Shown piece after piece: positions 6,986 through 14,423 of a DNA stretch of 18,795 nt (within the stretch, counting starts at the first letter, position 1; every line of letters starts with the position of its first letter). The notes under the pieces were generated by a model that did not search any database, had not been told where the DNA came from, and was given only the letters and a program-made list of their open reading frames with translations. Origin of the DNA: Lachnospiraceae bacterium UBA5902. GTDB lineage: Bacteria; Bacillota; Clostridia; Lachnospirales; Lachnospiraceae. The stretch covers positions 3,091 through 21,885 of the forward strand of contig DJEI01000002.1 of NCBI GenBank assembly GCA_002431865.1, given 5' to 3'. Made by a program: the position numbers and the translations under genes.

Positions 6986-7723
6986 CTATGGCAAAAGCTT
7001 TTTCGTTACCGCAGCCGCAAAATCCGGATCCATCGCTGCAAGTACCTTTCCTCTTGACTGCGCATCCATATTGTTCATGATCAGTGCAACTGTATCGAGA
7101 TCATTGCCCATCGTTTCCAAAATCTTTGCAGCTTCCGACGCATTCATTTCTTCGTACGACTGTGCCATCTTCTTAATACTGTCATCTGCCTGATCCTGTT
7201 CCAACACCTGCTGATAGATTTCAGCGGCGGATTCTGCATCAAGCTCATTGTACCACTCTTTATATGTATCGGTATCTGGAGCCGAATCTCCATAGACTAT
7301 TTCGTCATAAAATTTCTTTTTTTCATCTTCAAAGTCACTTTGATCCTTTGCAATGGTCGTCAAACGATCGACTTCTGCCTGTAATTCCGTCACTTTGTCA
7401 TTCAACTCTGAGATTTCTGCATCCTTGCTGCCAATCGCTGCATCCTGGTCTGCAATATGCTTTAAGGCATCCTCCAGATTCGTATATGGATAATCACTCT
7501 CAATCGCAACTTCCTCATCCGAAGCATCGGGCAATATTTTATTGATGACCGGAACATCCTTAAATACCGGGCGGAGCACATGGCTTCCAAATCCACCTAC
7601 ATCACATTTTATGAGCAGACACATCACACTCAGCCATGTAACTACGATCAAAACACCGATCAGGATACCTACACCTTTATTGCTGCCGGAGTTTTCTCCT
7701 TTTTCTCTCTTATTTTTTGCCAT
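6986..7723 (-). CDS. ylxF: YlxF/MotE-like flagellar membrane protein with MgtE N-type domain
   Basis: This gene occupies the position of ylxF in Bacillus, between fliJ and fliK. The 245-residue product has a short basic start (MAKNKREKGE), one membrane helix (about 18-38), a heptad-rich coiled coil (about 82-140), and a C-terminal helical domain (about 150-245). The C-terminal domain has MAQSYEEMNASEAAKILETM and VLAAMDPDFAAAVTKKL, the pattern of the MgtE intracellular N domain also found in MotE. MotE acts as a chaperone for the periplasmic motor protein MotC in rhizobia; whether this protein is a chaperone is unknown. The start at 7723 overlaps fliJ by 14 bp and has an AGGTGGAAGG site. An upstream in-frame extension lacks one and would run much further into fliJ. 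Confidence 0.82.
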   Translation of the reverse strand: MAKNKREKGENSGSNKGVGILIGVLIVVTWLSVMCLLIKCDVGGFGSHVLRPVFKDVPVINKILPDASDEEVAIESDYPYTNLEDALKHIADQDAAIGSKDAEISELNDKVTELQAEVDRLTTIAKDQSDFEDEKKKFYDEIVYGDSAPDTDTYKEWYNELDAESAAEIYQQVLEQDQADDSIKKMAQSYEEMNASEAAKILETMGNDLDTVALIMNNMDAQSRGKVLAAMDPDFAAAVTKKLLP

Positions 7724-8180
7724 TGCCTTCCACCTCTTTCTTCGCACTTGTAAACTGATATTCCGCCACCTCATCAGTCTCCCGCTTCTCAGTCGCATTC
7801 AACTCCTGTTTAAATTCATCGAACTTCTTTTCTTTCAGCTTCTCATGCATTTTCCGTTCCTGCATCTCACGTGTCATCTTCTGTCTGGCAAGCTCCAGCT
7901 CTTTACTCTTCTTTCGGATCACTGCATTCTGCTCCTCAATCATCATGTCTAAAATATCCATGCTGTTTGCATTTTCTTCAATTTCAAGGAAATCCAGCCT
8001 TCCCTGTATGGACGCCTGATACGCTTCATAATATCCCTGTCTGCGTTTTTTTAATGCATCAAGCTTCTGTTCCTCCATAGCAAGTGCCTGCCTTGCTTCG
8101 GCATACTCCTGCTTGGCAGACTCCTCCAGTTTATATTTGATATTCAAAATATTCTGCATTCGATAAATAAACTTCGCCAT
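7710..8180 (-). CDS. fliJ: Flagellar export protein FliJ
   Basis: FliJ is the small coiled-coil stalk that links the FliI ATPase ring to the export gate, and it also escorts chaperones. The 156-residue protein is almost entirely alpha-helical and highly charged. It begins MAKFIYRMQNILNIKYKLEE, the typical FliJ N-terminus with F/Y-x-LQ-LL-x-K spacing, and has no membrane segment. It starts 17 nt after fliI, its functional partner, and overlaps ylxF at its end. Coiled-coil proteins are hard to assign by sequence alone, but size, N-terminus and position agree. Confidence 0.88.
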   Translation of the reverse strand: MAKFIYRMQNILNIKYKLEESAKQEYAEARQALAMEEQKLDALKKRRQGYYEAYQASIQGRLDFLEIEENANSMDILDMMIEEQNAVIRKKSKELELARQKMTREMQERKMHEKLKEKKFDEFKQELNATEKRETDEVAEYQFTSAKKEVEGNGKK

Positions 8181-8197
8181 ACATTCTTTATCCTGTC

Positions 8198-9508
8198 TTA
8201 TTCAAAAATCGCATACAACTGCCGCAATTCATCTTCCAGCAAAAACTTGCTGTCCACATCCTGCATCAGATACGCATTGACCTGATTGATTTTCGTGATT
8301 GCATAGTCAATTTCCGGGTTGGAACCGGATTTGTAGGCTCCTATGTTGATCAGATCCTCTGCATCGTTGTAGGTTGCAAGCACATTTTTTAATCTGCCTG
8401 CCGCCTGCTTGTGCTCCTTCGATGCAATTGCACTCATGCATCGCGAGATACTCGCCATAATATCAATCGCCGGGTAATGATTCTTATGTGCCAGATTTCT
8501 TGACAGTACAATGTGTCCATCCAGGATGCCCCGCGCTGTATCAGTAATCGGCTCGTTAAAATCATCACCATCGACAAGTATCGTATAAAGTCCGGTAATG
8601 GATCCCTGATGCATATTGCCCGCACGCTCTAACACCTTTGGAAGCTCCGCATATACCGATGGCGGATATCCTCTTGTAACCGGTGGTTCTCCAGATGCCA
8701 GTCCGATTTCCCGCTGTGCCATCGAAAATCTAGTCAGGGAGTCCATCATCAGAAGGACATCCTTGCCCTGATCCCGGAAATATTCTGCAATTGCGGTCGC
8801 TGTCTTTGCCGCCTTGTTACGGATCAGTGCCGGTTTATCCGAGGTTGCAATCACAAGCACAGAACGTTTCAGACCTTCCGCCCCCAGATCCCGCTCGATA
8901 AACTCGCCGACCTCACGGCCTCGCTCCCCGATCAGCGCGATTACATTGATATCTGCTTTCGTATTTCTGGCAAACATACCAAGCAATGTACTTTTTCCAA
9001 CACCACTACCGGCAAAGATGCCGATACGTTGTCCCTTTCCGATCGTCAAAAGTCCATCCACCGCTTTTACCCCAAGTGGAAGCACCTCATCAATCAGCTT
9101 TCGCTTAAGCGGATCCGGTGGCGGCGCATCAATCGGATACGTCTTCGTCGTCGTGAGTGTGCTGCCGTCCATCGGTCGTCCGATACCATCTAACACCTTG
9201 CCAAGCAATTCCTCACCAACCGGGACCTGCAGGACACCTTCGGTATTCCGAACCGTTGCTCCCAGTCCGATTCCATCGACCCAATCATACGGCATCAATA
9301 ATACCTTGTTCTCACGAAAACCAACGACCTCTGCCATGACCTTCGTCAGTCCATCCTTCGAAATGATCTCGCACAGATCGTTCAGCTTTGCCGGTGGTCC
9401 TACCGACTCCACCGTCAGCCCGACAACTTTATTTACTTTTCCGTAATGTACGCTGAAATCATGAAAAAGCAGCGCTTCATATTTTGTTCGGTCAAATTTC
9501 TTCAACAT
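8198..9508 (-). CDS. fliI: Flagellar protein export ATPase FliI
   Basis: FliI hydrolyses ATP to help deliver export substrates to the flagellar type III gate; it resembles F1-ATPase beta subunits. In the 436-residue protein the Walker A loop GSGVGKST is at about residues 167-174, GERGREVGEF at 194-203, and the Walker B strand VLLMMDSLTRFSMAQREIG at 251-269. The N-terminal beta-barrel (about 20-95) and the helical C-terminal domain are both present. The length is normal. The start ATG has GGAG 7 nt upstream. It follows fliH after a 63-bp gap that contains a perfect hairpin, the largest gap inside this part of the cluster. Confidence 0.97.
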   Translation of the reverse strand: MLKKFDRTKYEALLFHDFSVHYGKVNKVVGLTVESVGPPAKLNDLCEIISKDGLTKVMAEVVGFRENKVLLMPYDWVDGIGLGATVRNTEGVLQVPVGEELLGKVLDGIGRPMDGSTLTTTKTYPIDAPPPDPLKRKLIDEVLPLGVKAVDGLLTIGKGQRIGIFAGSGVGKSTLLGMFARNTKADINVIALIGERGREVGEFIERDLGAEGLKRSVLVIATSDKPALIRNKAAKTATAIAEYFRDQGKDVLLMMDSLTRFSMAQREIGLASGEPPVTRGYPPSVYAELPKVLERAGNMHQGSITGLYTILVDGDDFNEPITDTARGILDGHIVLSRNLAHKNHYPAIDIMASISRCMSAIASKEHKQAAGRLKNVLATYNDAEDLINIGAYKSGSNPEIDYAITKINQVNAYLMQDVDSKFLLEDELRQLYAIFE

Positions 9509-9540
9509 TTCATTGCTCCATTTATGGCTATATATAGATA

Positions 9541-9564
9541 ATCGCAGATATTCCTATCTGCGAT
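9541..9564 (-). promoter_or_regulatory. Perfect GNRA-capped hairpin between fliH and fliI
   Basis: ATCGCAGATA and TATCTGCGAT form a perfect 10-bp stem. In the minus-strand RNA the loop is GGAA, a GNRA tetraloop, which makes a very stable RNA hairpin. It begins about 8 nt after the fliH stop. What follows is TATCTATATATAG rather than a T-run, so it is not a standard terminator. It could protect or process the mRNA; the role is inferred. Confidence 0.65.
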
Positions 9565-9571
9565 CATTCCT

Positions 9572-10399
9572 TTATTGCGTAGATAATAATTTGATAGCGG
9601 TAATTAGATTCCGCACCTGCACCTCCATGGACAGATCCACGATACCCGTGTCACTCTCGATCTGACATTGCCCCTTTTGTAGTTTTGTATCACTGAATAT
9701 CTCTATGGTTATTCCCGGATTCGCAGCTCCGGACAATCGATCCGCATTATCTGCAATATATGTATAATTCTCTTCTGATACCCGGATAACGAACTTTCTG
9801 GAATCCTCATCCTCATTTAACACTTGATTGATCATATAGATCATCACCGGCTTATAATCATCAACCAATATACCGGTCAGCTTCTGAATCAGCTTACAGG
9901 CAACATCCACAATCTGTGCCTCGGTATCTGTGATGTTCTCCATCATTTCTTCCCGCGCCTGTGCAAGTGCCTGATCGCGTTCCTGACTGATCTTCTCCAG
10001 ATACTCATCCGCCCGGCGCATCGCTTCCATGTTGCCGTCTTCAAGTCCTTTTGCAAAGCCCTCTTCCTGTGCAACTTTCCGGATTGCCTCTGCATCCGCC
10101 TTGGCATCCTCCAAAATCTTCTGTGCCCGTTCGCGCGCATCATCCTGTAAAAGTTTTGCCTTTTCCATCGCATCATCCAAAAGCTCTTTGTGTTCTTCCA
10201 GATTGATTGTCTCAGTCATCTCTGTAATGCCTGCCTCGAAAGTATCTCCTGCTTCCGCTGAATTATCTGATGCATCATTTTTGGGACGGATTACACGCGG
10301 TTTTGGCGGTTCGATCACACGGCTGTTTGCATCGATCACAAACGGTTTCTGCGACACCGTACGCACGCCCGGTATCCCGGATTTAAAAATATTAGACAA
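9572..10399 (-). CDS. fliH: Flagellar assembly protein FliH
   Basis: FliH binds and regulates the FliI ATPase and tethers it to the C ring. The protein has an acidic first third, then a long helical region rich in A/E/R/K (about residues 80-165, including REEMMENITDTEAQIVDVAC). The C-terminal domain contains GQCQIESDTGIVDLSMEVQV, which matches the conserved end of the FliH/YscL family. I place the start at TTG 10399, giving MSNIFKSGIPG (275 residues), because a GGAGGTGA site lies upstream at 10408-10415. A GTG-initiated form would begin at 10420, ahead of that site. The gene overlaps the end of fliG by 8 bp, and the ribosome site lies inside fliG codons. The start codon is the main uncertainty. 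Confidence 0.88.
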   Translation of the reverse strand: MSNIFKSGIPGVRTVSQKPFVIDANSRVIEPPKPRVIRPKNDASDNSAEAGDTFEAGITEMTETINLEEHKELLDDAMEKAKLLQDDARERAQKILEDAKADAEAIRKVAQEEGFAKGLEDGNMEAMRRADEYLEKISQERDQALAQAREEMMENITDTEAQIVDVACKLIQKLTGILVDDYKPVMIYMINQVLNEDEDSRKFVIRVSEENYTYIADNADRLSGAANPGITIEIFSDTKLQKGQCQIESDTGIVDLSMEVQVRNLITAIKLLSTQ

Positions 10400-11411
10400 C
10401 GATTTCGTCACCTCCACCACGGGAAATTACGATCTCGCCGGCATCCTCCATTTTTCGGATAATATTTACGATCTTCTGCTGTGCATCCTCGACATCCTTC
10501 AACCGGACAGGACCCATAAACTCCATGTCCTCTTTGATCATAGATGCCAGACGGGACGACAGGTTGTCGAAGATCACCTTCTGGACATCCTCGTTTGCAT
10601 TCTTCAAAGCCACTGCCAGCTCGTTATTCTCCACCTCACGGAGTACAGTCTGGATTGCACGGTTATCAAGCAGCAGAATATCCTCGAATACAAACATCTT
10701 TCTGCGGATCTCGTCTGCCAATTCCGGTTCCTCGATTTCGAGGTTTTCCATAATATGTTTCTCGGTACTCCGATCGACGGTATTCAGGATATTGACGATA
10801 GAATCCACACCACCGACAATCGTGTAATCCTGGTTGACCAGAGACGCCAGTTTCTTCTCCAATATCTTCTCCACTTCTTTGATCACATCCGGGCTGGTTC
10901 GATCCATCATTGCGATACGCTTTGCAACGTCTGCCTGCTTCTCCGGTGCCAGCGCGCTGACCACGGCTGCCGCCTGCGATGCCGGAAGATATGCAAGAAT
11001 TAACGCGATTGTCTGCGGATGCTCGTCCTGAATAAAGTTTAAGAGCTGGCTTGCATCTGCCTTTCGTACGAATTCGAACGGACGTACCTGCAGCGATGCA
11101 GTCAGTCTGCCGATGACATCTCTTGCACGTTCCTCACCAAGTGCCTTGTCCAGAAGTTCCTTCGCATAAGCGATACCTCCCTCTGCAATATATTGCTGTG
11201 CCAGACAAACCTCATAGAACTCATCCAACACCTTATCCTTTAATTCTGCCGATACACTTTTTGTATTGGCGATTTCCAATGTCAGTGCCTCAATCTCATC
11301 ATCCTTCAGATGCTGGAAGATCTTAGAGGAACGTTCCGGGCCAAGCGCGATCAGCAAAACCGCAGCTTTCTGTACGCCTGTAATATCCGATGAATGTAAT
11401 GTTGTCACCAT
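10392..11411 (-). CDS. fliG: Flagellar motor switch protein FliG
   Basis: FliG is the rotor component that meets MotA and carries torque; it sits on the FliF ring. The 339-residue protein begins with the N-terminal domain that binds FliF (GVQKAAVLLIALGPERSSKI). The conserved EHPQTIALILAYLP lies at about 130-143 in the middle domain. The C-terminal torque helix region has FEDILLLDNRAIQTVLREVE, with charged residues expected to contact MotA. It starts 4 nt after fliF and has GGGAGTG as its ribosome site. The length matches the family. Confidence 0.97.
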   Translation of the reverse strand: MVTTLHSSDITGVQKAAVLLIALGPERSSKIFQHLKDDEIEALTLEIANTKSVSAELKDKVLDEFYEVCLAQQYIAEGGIAYAKELLDKALGEERARDVIGRLTASLQVRPFEFVRKADASQLLNFIQDEHPQTIALILAYLPASQAAAVVSALAPEKQADVAKRIAMMDRTSPDVIKEVEKILEKKLASLVNQDYTIVGGVDSIVNILNTVDRSTEKHIMENLEIEEPELADEIRRKMFVFEDILLLDNRAIQTVLREVENNELAVALKNANEDVQKVIFDNLSSRLASMIKEDMEFMGPVRLKDVEDAQQKIVNIIRKMEDAGEIVISRGGGDEIVV

Positions 11412-11415
11412 AGTA

Positions 11416-13017
11416 TCACTCCCAATCGTCGTTTAGCCAATTTCGTAACAATGCCACCACTGCTTCCGGATTCTCATCCACAAATTTCTCAATCTGCTGC
11501 TTGGAAGCGGATTTATCACTAAACTCAATATCATCCAAAGTCTGGTTCTCCTTCGTCGTTGCAAGCAGAGCCTCTACCGAAAGCTCTGGTTCTGTCTCGA
11601 CAATCTCCTGCGGCTTCATGCTGCGGAATACAACAAATAACAGCAGCCCTCCAATAATCACAGCCAGTACGATTGACAAAATACTCTGTACTGGTACAGA
11701 CTTTGTCTCTGCCGGATAAAAGACAGGAACAATCCGTTCTACTACATAGATATTTGCTACTTTCATACCCGTTGCACTGGCAAGCATATTTACCATTTCT
11801 TCCGGGTTGATATTCTCTGTCGGTGTCGAGTTTGCTGCCTGATACTCTGCAAAGGTTGTATCGTTCAGCAGTCCCTGTTCCTTCATCTGATCTTCGTAAT
11901 AATTCTCATACCGCGTCAGATACAGTGCCATACTGGAATTCTGCATATTGACATCGCCAACCGGCGTCACAGTACGGGTTGTCGTACTGCTCGTCTCATA
12001 ATCCTCACGCAGAACGCTCAAAGTCGAGCCTGCATTTGCACTATCAAGCAGATTATAATCTGTGATTTCCTCACCATTTGCATCCGTACCAACCACGCCG
12101 CCGGTACCATCAGTATTTTCCGCCAGATAGTAATAGTGGGATGATTTCGGACCGGTATCATCCTCGTCATTCGAGTAATATTTGATATCTTCAATCTCCT
12201 GCTGGGAAATATTCACGTCCAGATTTGCCGATACAGATACCTCATCGTACACGCCCGAATTTACCATCAGGTTCCAGAGCTTGCTGTTGTAGTACTCCTC
12301 CACCTGTTGCTGTACCATGATCACCGGGGATGCACTCGTGGTAGAGTTCTGACCGGAGAATAACAATTCACCCTTATTATCCACGATCGTAATTGCCTTT
12401 GTATCCGAATTACCAACACAGGTTTTCGCATACTCTACGATTGCATTTGTGCTTTCCTGATTGTAATCACCGTTTATGGTAAGCATAATGCTGACTGAGG
12501 CGGTCTGGTCACTTGCATAAACCGTATTTGTGCTTTCCGGCAGATTGATCGTAACGGAAGCCTTTGTCACGCCCTGCATCGATGCAATATCCCGCTCCAT
12601 CTCAGACTGCTTGTAAAGCTTTGCCTTGAGCTTCTTCTCCGAATCTGTCGTATTGAAGCTGTTATTAAACAGACTGTCATAATCAGACTGTCCGTTGTTC
12701 GTTCCGATGCCGTTTTCACCAAGGAGCAGACGTGCCTGGGATACCTGATTCTCATCGACCTCGATCTTTAACGCATCGTCACTGACCTTGTATGTAATCG
12801 AGTTATCTTCCATCAGATTTGCTGCCTGTGCGGCTGTCGCCGTATCCTCAAAGGTGGACAATACCACATACGAAGTCCGGTTCAAGATCGCAGCCAATGC
12901 GATCACAGCAGCCAGAACCGCCGCCAATACCGAGAAGAATAACACCTTCTGTCTCTTTGTATACTTTTTCCAAAACTCAACTATCTTCGATGGTAGCTGA
13001 CTAAACCATTCTCTCAT
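11416..13017 (-). CDS. fliF: Flagellar MS-ring protein FliF
   Basis: FliF forms the MS ring, the first structure assembled in the membrane. The 533-residue protein has a first membrane helix at about residues 25-45 (LFFSVLAAVLAAVIALAAIL). Two ring-building motif regions follow, with SQARLLLGENGIGT and MERDIASMQGVTKASVTINL. The second membrane helix lies near the C-terminus (SILSIVLAVIIGGLLLFVVF). The last residues (EAVVALLRNWLNDDWE) form the FliG-binding tail. The central loop is rich in N/T/D as in other clostridial FliF. The ribosome site is weak (AGGT about 6 nt upstream), the poorest in this part of the cluster. The gene ends 4 nt before fliG. Confidence 0.97.
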   Translation of the reverse strand: MREWFSQLPSKIVEFWKKYTKRQKVLFFSVLAAVLAAVIALAAILNRTSYVVLSTFEDTATAAQAANLMEDNSITYKVSDDALKIEVDENQVSQARLLLGENGIGTNNGQSDYDSLFNNSFNTTDSEKKLKAKLYKQSEMERDIASMQGVTKASVTINLPESTNTVYASDQTASVSIMLTINGDYNQESTNAIVEYAKTCVGNSDTKAITIVDNKGELLFSGQNSTTSASPVIMVQQQVEEYYNSKLWNLMVNSGVYDEVSVSANLDVNISQQEIEDIKYYSNDEDDTGPKSSHYYYLAENTDGTGGVVGTDANGEEITDYNLLDSANAGSTLSVLREDYETSSTTTRTVTPVGDVNMQNSSMALYLTRYENYYEDQMKEQGLLNDTTFAEYQAANSTPTENINPEEMVNMLASATGMKVANIYVVERIVPVFYPAETKSVPVQSILSIVLAVIIGGLLLFVVFRSMKPQEIVETEPELSVEALLATTKENQTLDDIEFSDKSASKQQIEKFVDENPEAVVALLRNWLNDDWE

Positions 13018-13042
13018 ACGATACCTACTCTATATGCATAAT

Positions 13043-13390
13043 TTACAACTGCATATTCATCAATTCTTTGTACGCGGATACCACCGCGTTTGTAACTTTC
13101 ACTGTATACTGCAGGGAAATACTTGCCTTCCGTGCAGCTGCTGCCACATCATGGATATTGTCCGAATACCCAAGTGCATAGCTCATCTCCGCTGACTCCG
13201 CAGATTTCTGCAAAGAATCTGCTTCCTTGTACATGTCCACTGCCGCATTCAAAAATGTATCAAATGCCGTATCCTGCGAGCCGGACGTTTTCTTATCTGC
13301 TCGTCCCGCAGCACTTACAGAATCCGCAGACTGAATACTGTTTAAGGTTGTCCATTCATCGCTGAACAGACTCACTGGTGTAACTGCCAT
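13043..13390 (-). CDS. fliE: Flagellar hook-basal body protein FliE
   Basis: FliE is the small adaptor between the MS ring and the rod and the first rod protein exported. The 115-residue product has the typical C-terminal half: FDTFLNAAVDMYKEADSLQK, SYALGYSDNIHDVAAAARKA and the ending VTNAVVSAYKELMNMQL. The N-terminal 40 residues are variable, as usual. The start has GGAG 9 nt upstream. It lies 20 nt after flgC and 25 nt before fliF, the standard order. Confidence 0.93.
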   Translation of the reverse strand: MAVTPVSLFSDEWTTLNSIQSADSVSAAGRADKKTSGSQDTAFDTFLNAAVDMYKEADSLQKSAESAEMSYALGYSDNIHDVAAAARKASISLQYTVKVTNAVVSAYKELMNMQL

Positions 13391-13410
13391 TTATCTATCT
13401 CCTGCTAATT

Positions 13411-13851
13411 TTAGCTGTTAAATAATTCCAATCCCTTTGCCGCGATATTTTTTGCTGCGTTAAACGCGGTTGCACTTGCCTCATATGAACGGCTTGAATC
13501 AATCAGGTTCGTCATCTCCGTCACCGTGTCCACATTTGGATATTCCACATAGCCATCTGCGTTTGCATCCGGATTATCCGGCTCATATACAAGACGCAGA
13601 TCCGATGGATCTTCCACGATTTTTGTCACCTTGACACCATTTGGTTCATAGTTTGACATATAGCCATTTAACATATGATCAAAGGATGTTGTATCCCGCT
13701 CTTCGAACACCACTGTTTTTCTGCGGTAAGCACCACCATTTTCTGTACGTGTGGTATTCGCATTTGCAATGTTTTGTGCAATTACATCCATACGCATCTG
13801 CTGTGCCGTCATACCGGTTGCAGATACATTCATCGCCGAAAATACACCCAT
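13411..13851 (-). CDS. flgC: Flagellar basal-body rod protein FlgC
   Basis: FlgC forms part of the proximal rod. The 146-residue protein carries the rod-protein N-terminal signature (MNVSATGMTAQQMRMDVIAQ followed by NIANANTTRTENGGAYRRK). The C-terminal helix (VTEMTNLIDSSRSYEASATA) pairs with it. GAYRRK after the asparagine-rich motif is typical of FlgC and separates it from FlgB. The ribosome site GGGAGG lies 9 nt before the ATG. It follows flgB after a 57-bp gap in which I see no clear terminator or promoter. Confidence 0.95.
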   Translation of the reverse strand: MGVFSAMNVSATGMTAQQMRMDVIAQNIANANTTRTENGGAYRRKTVVFEERDTTSFDHMLNGYMSNYEPNGVKVTKIVEDPSDLRLVYEPDNPDANADGYVEYPNVDTVTEMTNLIDSSRSYEASATAFNAAKNIAAKGLELFNS

Positions 13852-13908
13852 CGCTGTTACCTCCCTACTCTGTCATCCGACGGAAATATCCATCAGAGCA
13901 CTTCCACA

Positions 13909-14307
13909 TTAATTACCTGAACTAAGCACGGTATTGTATCTGGCAAATTCCTGATTCATCAGATCAACCAGTGCCTGATACTTAATCTGGTTTTCCGCCA
14001 GTCTTGCCTCTTCGGTATTGATATCGACATTGTTGCCATCCAAACGATACGAAAGCGATGCATTATCCGTGTAAATCTGCGCATCCAATGTTTCAAGATT
14101 CTGATTTGCCTTTTTTACTGCCTTGCCCAGATTCTTTTCCCCTGCAAGCTCACCCTGCAGAACCGACTCAAAATCCAAATCCTTCCGCTTGTAATTCGGG
14201 GTGCTCACATTCGCAATATTGTTCGTCAGAAGCTCGTTTCGCAGATTTGCAGCATCTGCCGCTTTGTCCAAAATATTCACATAATTATAAATACCGGATG
14301 TGATCAT
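13909..14307 (-). CDS. flgB: Flagellar basal-body rod protein FlgB
   Basis: FlgB is a proximal rod protein and the first gene of the flagellar cluster. The 132-residue product has LDKAADAANLRNELLTNNIA and NVSTPNYKRKDLDFES near the N-terminus, the family signature. Its C-terminal helix is NQIKYQALVDLMNQEFARYN. The start at 14307 (MITSGIYNYV) is chosen because AAGGAGGAAG lies just upstream. A longer in-frame reading would pass through the terminator hairpin and its T-run, which is not credible. It follows topA directly. Confidence 0.95.
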   Translation of the reverse strand: MITSGIYNYVNILDKAADAANLRNELLTNNIANVSTPNYKRKDLDFESVLQGELAGEKNLGKAVKKANQNLETLDAQIYTDNASLSYRLDGNNVDINTEEARLAENQIKYQALVDLMNQEFARYNTVLSSGN

Positions 14308-14326
14308 CGACTTCCTCCTTATTTTC

Positions 14327-14369
14327 AAAATAAAAATAGTTACTGTACAGATTTCCATACAGTAACTAT
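14327..14369 (-). terminator. Terminator hairpin between topA and flgB
   Basis: ATAGTTACTGTA (minus 14369-14358) and TACAGTAACTAT (14347-14336) form a perfect 12-bp stem with a 10-nt loop, followed on the minus strand by TTTTATTTT. It would end the topA transcript about 55 nt after the stop. Only about 20 nt, holding the ribosome site, separate it from flgB, so no promoter fits after it. Confidence 0.82.
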
Positions 14370-14396
14370 CCTACCATATTTTGTGGTATGCTTCAA
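14368..14396 (-). promoter_or_regulatory. Candidate promoter for the flgB-led flagellar cluster
   Basis: TTGAAG (minus 14396-14391; four of six) is followed after 17 nt by TAGGAT (14373-14368; four of six). Initiation would fall near 14360, inside the left arm of the terminator hairpin, so this transcript could not form the full hairpin. No better sigma-A match and no sigma-D motif was seen in the 116-bp gap. The hexamers are imperfect, hence low confidence. Confidence 0.35.
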
Positions 14397-14423
14397 CAAA
14401 AATCTTTTCTGACCACTAAATAT

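Noticed and set aside
6061..7057. Plus-strand open frames opposite fliK and ylxF
   Set aside because: They lie antisense to strongly supported genes, have biased S/C/F-rich content and no family motifs; they are shadows.
13852..13908. Hairpin CTCTG...CAGAG between flgB and flgC
   Set aside because: Only five base pairs with a long, poorly paired interior and no T-run; not enough to call.
14319..14333. TTATTTTCAAAATAA palindrome as a CodY box ahead of flgB
   Set aside because: About five mismatches to the AATTTTCWGAAAATT consensus at best, in an AT-rich terminator tail; no codY is visible in the window.
14308..14358. Longer FlgB form starting upstream at 14358
   Set aside because: The extension would translate the terminator hairpin and T-run; a strong ribosome site supports the start at 14307.
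14336..14369. The topA-flgB palindrome as a LexA-like or other operator
   Set aside because: The spacing between half-sites does not fit the CTGT-N8-ACAG pattern, and the T-run on the minus strand favours a terminator.
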